Of a stretch of DNA of 64,000 bases, positions 59,981-64,000 are shown piece by piece (position 1 is the stretch's first letter; each line of letters starts with the position of its first letter). The stretch is from assembly GCA_037969585.1 (NCBI GenBank), contig JBBKXR010000160.1, positions 1 to 64,000 on the forward strand, written 5' to 3'. Source of the stretch: JBBKXR01 sp037969585. Its GTDB lineage: Bacteria > Verrucomicrobiota > Verrucomicrobiia > Verrucomicrobiales > DEV007. The translations under genes and the position numbers were made by a program. Below the pieces are notes generated by a model, which was not told the origin of the DNA, made no database searches, and was given only the letters and a program-made list of their open reading frames with translations.

Positions 59981-60964
59981 TTAACAGATTTTCAGGACTT
60001 TTTCGATAACGGTGTCGACCTGTGGCAGTTGGTGATGTTCGATGTGTGGGCTGTAGATCGCCGGGGCATCCATTGCGGAGAGGCGCAGGACGGGGGCATC
60101 GAGATCGTCGAAGGCTTTTTCCTGAATGGTTGAAGCGATCTGGGCGCCGACGCCACAGAAGGGGCGGTTCTCTTCGACGTAAACGGCGCGATGCGTTTTG
60201 CGAACGGACTTGAGGATGGTGTCCTCGTCGAGCGGCCGGATCGAACGCAGGTCGACGACTTCAGCGTTGATGTTGTGCTCGTCGGCGAGTTTCTCGGCGG
60301 CGGCAAGACAGACGAGGACTGAACGACCGTGAGCGATCAGCGAAATATCAGCGCCTTCCTTTTTCACTTCGGCGACGCCGAGCGGGATCAGGTATTCTTC
60401 GTCCGGAATCTCGCTGAAAGCCTCTGGCAAATTATAGAGCGAGGTGTTCTCCATGACGTACACGGGGTCGTTGTCGCGGATCGCGGTTTTCATCAGACCT
60501 TTGGCATCGTAGGCGGTCGCCGGGCAGACGATTTTCAAGCCCGGCATATTGGCGAGAATATTTTCGGGTGTGTGCGAGTGGGTGGCACCGACGTTGGTGC
60601 CGCCATTGGCCGGGCCACGAATGACGATCGGCACATTGATCAGGCCACCGGACATGTAGCGGACGGTGGCGGCGTTGTTGACCAGTTGGTCGAAGGCGAC
60701 GTAGGCGAAGCTCCAGAACATGAGTTCCATAACAGGGCGGACGCCGAGCATGGAGGCGCCGATGCCCATGCCGATGAAACCGGCTTCGGAGATTGGGGCG
60801 TCGATGATTCGTTTGTCTCCCCATTTTTTCCAAAGTCCTTCGGTGACTTTGTAGGCTCCGTTGTACTCGGCGACTTCTTCACCGATGATGACGACGTTTT
60901 CGTCGTGAGCGAGTTCTTCATCGAAGGCCTGATTGAGGGCTTCGCGGTATCTAATTTTGGCCAT
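59981..60964 (-). CDS. pdhB: Pyruvate dehydrogenase E1 component, beta subunit
   Basis: A 327-residue protein beginning MAKIRYREALNQAFDEELAHDENV, the family start. IGEEVAEYNGAYKVTEGL, APISEAGFIGMGIGASMLGVRPVMEL and FWSFAYVAFDQLVNNAATVRYMSGG cover the pyrimidine-binding domain. VVDLRSIRPLDEDTILKSVRKTHRAVYVEE starts the C-terminal domain. It pairs with the alpha subunit encoded upstream to form the TPP-dependent decarboxylase. Confidence 0.95.
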   Translation of the reverse strand: MAKIRYREALNQAFDEELAHDENVVIIGEEVAEYNGAYKVTEGLWKKWGDKRIIDAPISEAGFIGMGIGASMLGVRPVMELMFWSFAYVAFDQLVNNAATVRYMSGGLINVPIVIRGPANGGTNVGATHSHTPENILANMPGLKIVCPATAYDAKGLMKTAIRDNDPVYVMENTSLYNLPEAFSEIPDEEYLIPLGVAEVKKEGADISLIAHGRSVLVCLAAAEKLADEHNINAEVVDLRSIRPLDEDTILKSVRKTHRAVYVEENRPFCGVGAQIASTIQEKAFDDLDAPVLRLSAMDAPAIYSPHIEHHQLPQVDTVIEKVLKIC

Positions 60965-60999
60965 ACTTAAATATTCGTAAGTGTTTAATAATTAATCAC

Positions 61000-62076
61000 T
61001 TAGCTATTAAAAAAATGCTTCCCGGTCTGGCCGGCTTCGGTGTTCTCATCAACTTCCCAGTAGACGTCTTTGTAGATATCCGGGATCTCCGGTGGTGGGC
61101 TCTTTTCGGCGAACTCAACGGAAGCTTTGGCTTCGGCATCGATTTCTTTGCGCATGGTTTCCACCTGATCGTCGTCGATGACGCCTTCGGTGGCGAGTTG
61201 TTTGCGCCAGAGGATAATGGGGTCGTGCTCTTGTTTGTAGCGTTCGATCTCTTCTTTGGTGCGGTACTTATCTGCATTGGCGTCCGCCACGCTGTGTCCG
61301 TAGTAGCGGTAAGTTGCGAGTTCGAGAACGGTGGGTCGCGATTCGTTGTGCGCACGTTCGATGGCGCGCTGAGTGACCGCGCGCACTTCGTAGATGTTTT
61401 CGCCGTTGGCTTTTTCCCAGGCAATATTGTAAGCGTCGGCGCGGGCGGCGAGGCCGCCTTCGGGATGGGCGGATGAACGTTCCTGACTGGTGCCCATCGA
61501 GTAGCCGTTGTTTTCAATGATGTAGACCACGGGGAGATCCCAAAGTGAGGCGAGATTGAGTGACTCGTGGTAGGCACCCTGATTGATCGCGCCGTCGCCC
61601 ATGTAGCAAAGGCAGCAACCTTTCAGTCCTTTGTATTTTAATGCGAAGGCGAGTCCGGCGCCGAGTGGTGTCTGGCCGGCGACGATGCCGTGACCGCCCC
61701 AGTAGTTTTTGTCGGGCGCGAAGAAATGCATCGATCCGCCTTTGCCTTTTGAACAGCCATCGACCTTGCCGAAAAGCTCGGCCATGCACTCGTTCATGGT
61801 CATGCCGACGGCGAGCGCGTGGCCGTGATCGCGATAAGCGGTGATGACATGATCATTCTCGCCGCACAGATTGATGGTGCCGACGGCGACCGATTCCTGA
61901 CCTATGTAGAGGTGAAGAAAGCCACCCATTTTGCCCTTCTGATACTGTTGAAGCGAAACCTGTTCGAAGCGACGGATGCGCATCATGTCGCGCAGCATGC
62001 TGATCTTTTCATCGGCGCTAAGCTTCTTGTTGATGGGGGCGTCCGCGTGGTTGGAGGAATCGGCGACTTCTGACAT
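61000..62076 (-). CDS. pdhA: Pyruvate dehydrogenase E1 component, alpha subunit
   Basis: A 358-residue protein. GGFLHLYIGQESVAVGTINLCGENDHVITAYRDHGHALAVGM is typical of E1-alpha. The TPP-binding motif is GDGAINQGAYHESLNLASLWDLPVVYIIENNGYSMGT (GDG...NN). STKGKGGSMHFF appears as CSKGKGGSMHFFAPDKN, and YRTKEEIERYKQEHDPI is the phosphorylation-loop region of the family. It decarboxylates pyruvate with TPP and passes the acetyl group to E2. First gene of the pdhA-pdhB-pdhC operon; divergent from mnmG across 250 nt holding a parS-type site. Confidence 0.95.
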   Translation of the reverse strand: MSEVADSSNHADAPINKKLSADEKISMLRDMMRIRRFEQVSLQQYQKGKMGGFLHLYIGQESVAVGTINLCGENDHVITAYRDHGHALAVGMTMNECMAELFGKVDGCSKGKGGSMHFFAPDKNYWGGHGIVAGQTPLGAGLAFALKYKGLKGCCLCYMGDGAINQGAYHESLNLASLWDLPVVYIIENNGYSMGTSQERSSAHPEGGLAARADAYNIAWEKANGENIYEVRAVTQRAIERAHNESRPTVLELATYRYYGHSVADANADKYRTKEEIERYKQEHDPIILWRKQLATEGVIDDDQVETMRKEIDAEAKASVEFAEKSPPPEIPDIYKDVYWEVDENTEAGQTGKHFFNS

Positions 62077-62259
62077 AAATTAGCGAGTAGAAAGGGACAA
62101 GAGCGTGTCGTCTCGGAAGGCTGGCACCCTACCGCAAAGTTGCCTTTTTGAAAACTGGGAATCGCCTCAAAACCTGTCGCAGATCTGTCGTCGCTCTGCC
62201 TTGAGCTGGTCTTGGACTTTTCGCGTGCGTGAGGCACATTGCCGGCCCGCAGTCGCGGT

Positions 62260-62275
62260 TGTTCCACGTGGAACA
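62260..62275. promoter_or_regulatory. parS-type ParB binding site upstream of mnmG
   Basis: TGTTCCACGTGGAACA is a perfect 16-bp palindrome that matches the bacterial parS consensus TGTTTCACGTGAAACA at 14 of 16 positions. The two changes are compensating and occur in known parS variants. It lies between pdhA and mnmG, the gene that commonly neighbours rsmG-parA-parB near oriC. Confidence 0.85.
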
Positions 62276-62326
62276 TTTTGGTTTTGCTGGCTATATGGCT
62301 TTGCTGGATTCCGCCCTTCTTTAACT

Positions 62327-64000
62327 ATGTTTCGCTATCCGAAAGACTACGATGTGTTGGTCATTGGTGCCGGTCACGCCGGGATCGAAGCCGCTCTGGC
62401 GGCGGCGCGTGTCGGTGCTTCGGTGGCGATGGTGACACAGAACCTGGACACGATCGGTCAGATGTCGTGCAATCCGGCAATCGGTGGATTGGCGAAAGGT
62501 CACATGGTTCGAGAGATCGATGCGCTCGGTGGCTTCATGGGCGACAATACCGATGCCACTGGGATCCAATTTAGGATGCTGAATGCGGGCAAGGGTCCGA
62601 GTGTAAGAGCGCCGCGGGCGCAGTGTGACAAGAAGGCGTACCAGTTCCGTGCCAAACGGGAGATCGAGGGATCGGCAAACGTCGATCTGCACCAGGGCAA
62701 CGTGGCGGAGCTATTAGTCAAGGACGACGCAGTAATTGGTATGCGCACCAACCTTGGCATGGAATTTCGCGCCGCTTCCGTGGTGATCACTACCGGCACC
62801 TTCATGCGCGGGCTGATGCATGTCGGCAAGCAGAACCAGAGTGGTGGTCGCATGGGTGACGCGATTTCGACGATCAGCGATCATTTGAAGATCCTCGGGT
62901 TCACGGTGCAGCGTTTTAAGACGGGCACGCCGTGCCGACTGAACGGACGAAGCGTCGATCATTCGAAATGTGAACGGCAGGAAGGCGACGAGATTTGCCC
63001 CCCGTTTTCGTTTCATCGGGATGAAATTGGCGGAGACGCAGACGATATTTTTACGCTGAACCGTTGGAACGATCCGGCGTTTCACGTGGAACAACACCCT
63101 TGCTGGATCACCTATACCAATAAGAAGACCCACGAGGCAATTCTGTCGAATCTCGACAAATCGCCGATGTACTCGGGACAAATCGAGGGAATCGGTCCGC
63201 GCTATTGCCCGTCGATCGAGGACAAGGTGGTGCGCTTCGCCGACAAGGAGCGCCATCAGATCTTTCTGGAGCCGGAGGGCCGGCAGACGCTGGAGTATTA
63301 CGTCAATGGGGTTTCCACCTCGATGCCTTACGAGGTACAGTATGAGTTCATACGTTCCATTCCCGGTTTAGAGAATGCGGAGATCATTCGGCCTGGCTAC
63401 GCGGTGGAGTACGATTACTGCGAGCCGACCCAGCTCTCCCCCACCCTCGAGACGAAGCGGGTCGCTGGATTGTATTTCGCCGGACAGATCAACGGGACGT
63501 CAGGATATGAAGAGGCGGCGGGTCAGGGACTGGTCGCCGGTGCCAATGCGGCGCTAAAGGTGGCGGGACGTCAACCGATGGTGCTTAACCGTGATGAAGC
63601 CTACATCGGTGTGATGATTGATGATCTGGTTACCAAAGGCACGACAGAGCCGTATCGGATGTTCACCAGTCGAGCCGAGCACCGGCTTTTGCTAAGGCAG
63701 GACAATGCCGATCAGCGTCTCGCGGAGAAAGCTGCAGCGGCCGGTCTGATCTCGGATGAACGTTGCGCGGCTGTTAATGCCAAGCGAGCCTCCATTGCCG
63801 AGGCGATCAAGGGCCTATCGAAGACCTTTGTCGGCCAGCATTCTCTAGAGAAGTGGCTGAAGCGTCCGGAAAACACCTGGCGCGAGCTTGATGAGGAGTA
63901 TCGTTCGCAGTTTCCCGACAGTCTGTGGGAAGTGATCGAGATCGAGGTAAAGTACTCGGGCTACGTGAAACGACAGGAAGACATGATCGCCCGGACGGCG
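62327..64000 (+). CDS. mnmG: tRNA uridine 5-carboxymethylaminomethyl modification enzyme MnmG (3' end beyond the window)
   Basis: Open from ATG 62327 to the right edge, 558 codons without stop; the family is about 620 residues long. The FAD motif is VLVIGAGHAGIEAALAAARVG near the N-terminus, then NPAIGGLAKGHMVREIDALGG, a signature of MnmG/GidA, and TGTFMRGLMHVG, RFKTGTPCRLNGRS, INGTSGYEEAAGQGLVAG and PYRMFTSRAEHRLLLRQDNAD. With MnmE it installs cmnm5U34 in tRNA wobble positions. A second parS-like site lies inside the coding sequence. Confidence 0.96.
   Translation, partial: MFRYPKDYDVLVIGAGHAGIEAALAAARVGASVAMVTQNLDTIGQMSCNPAIGGLAKGHMVREIDALGGFMGDNTDATGIQFRMLNAGKGPSVRAPRAQCDKKAYQFRAKREIEGSANVDLHQGNVAELLVKDDAVIGMRTNLGMEFRAASVVITTGTFMRGLMHVGKQNQSGGRMGDAISTISDHLKILGFTVQRFKTGTPCRLNGRSVDHSKCERQEGDEICPPFSFHRDEIGGDADDIFTLNRWNDPAFHVEQHPCWITYTNKKTHEAILSNLDKSPMYSGQIEGIGPRYCPSIEDKVVRFADKERHQIFLEPEGRQTLEYYVNGVSTSMPYEVQYEFIRSIPGLENAEIIRPGYAVEYDYCEPTQLSPTLETKRVAGLYFAGQINGTSGYEEAAGQGLVAGANAALKVAGRQPMVLNRDEAYIGVMIDDLVTKGTTEPYRMFTSRAEHRLLLRQDNADQRLAEKAAAAGLISDERCAAVNAKRASIAEAIKGLSKTFVGQHSLEKWLKRPENTWRELDEEYRSQFPDSLWEVIEIEVKYSGYVKRQEDMIARTA
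63078..63093. promoter_or_regulatory. Second parS-like site inside mnmG
   Basis: CGTTTCACGTGGAACA matches the parS consensus TGTTTCACGTGAAACA at 14 of 16 positions, including the core CACGTG. It is 818 nt from the first site. Coding constraints on FHVEQ could explain part of the match, but two such sites so close are not expected by chance. Confidence 0.6.

Noticed and set aside
61983..62276. 97-codon minus-strand frame beginning MFHVEQP upstream of mnmG
   Set aside because: Its first codons are the parS palindrome read as protein, it overlaps the start of pdhA and the rest has no protein character.

Overview
The window reads as a stretch of a bacterial chromosome, most likely from Verrucomicrobiota (PVC group). 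The phylum call is inferred from gene content: many exported sulfatase, sialidase and Tat-exported Gfo/Idh/MocA-type proteins, stand-alone pseudopilins with a short CP-containing C-terminal region, a VF530 protein, an ovothiol-type methyltransferase and RAYT transposases with long C-terminal extensions. Coding density is high, starts are often ATG without a strong Shine-Dalgarno sequence, and no rRNA operon, CRISPR array or prophage is visible.

Layout. 1-5.2 kb: end of a Sua5-type tRNA-modification gene, murJ, a membrane-anchored unknown, a pseudopilin and an ABC exporter pair. 5.4-6.4 kb: RAYT transposase 1, whose stop codon lies in a hairpin. 6.5-8.9 kb: panC (broken by a 1-nt frameshift) overlapping nadB. 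9-11.7 kb: exported unknown, LysR regulator, CPBP membrane protein. 11.7-16.7 kb: carbohydrate-related genes on both strands (sialidase, bicupin, SGNH esterase, sugar epimerase, SDR). 16.8-23.7 kb: M29-like metalloenzyme, ovothiol-type methyltransferase, M3 peptidase, DUF3592-like, AlbA_2 protein, HDAC-family hydrolase. 24-29.5 kb: hom, thrC and lysC of the aspartate family, interrupted by an opposite-strand gene for a secreted protein with 32 cysteines in seven repeats. 29.7-37.2 kb: L,D-transpeptidase, histidine kinase, PilZ-like protein, metF, SurA/PrsA-type PPIase, ABC permease, VF530, tRNA-Pro. 37.5-44.7 kb: RAYT transposase 2, thrS, infC (ATC start), HAD phosphatase, sulfatase, tRNA-His, rnc. 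45-48.5 kb: miaB operon on the minus strand. 48.6-54.6 kb: xerD, a LysR protein with a histone-H1-like tail, HAD, PHP phosphatase, a secreted low-complexity protein with a strong terminator, and a second pseudopilin. 54.7-58.5 kb: Gfo/Idh oxidoreductase, sulfatase remnant, zinc peptidase, serine hydrolase. 58.6-62.1 kb: pyruvate dehydrogenase pdhA-pdhB-pdhC. 62.3 kb to the edge: mnmG, with one perfect palindromic parS-type site upstream and a second inside the gene, suggesting that the right edge approaches the partition/origin region.

Most unusual items: (1) the 32-cysteine repeat protein with a His-rich segment, followed after its stop by an in-frame 45-codon reading frame; (2) two diverged RAYT genes in the same window as a set of short intergenic hairpins with 3-4-nt loops; (3) infC with an ATC start behind AGGAGG, an overlapping 15-codon leader and a 67-residue acidic tail; (4) the LysR protein with a Lys/Ala-rich tail; (5) two parS-like sites at mnmG; (6) a sulfatase reduced to its first 68 codons. 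Function calls come from reading motifs by eye; no database search was possible.
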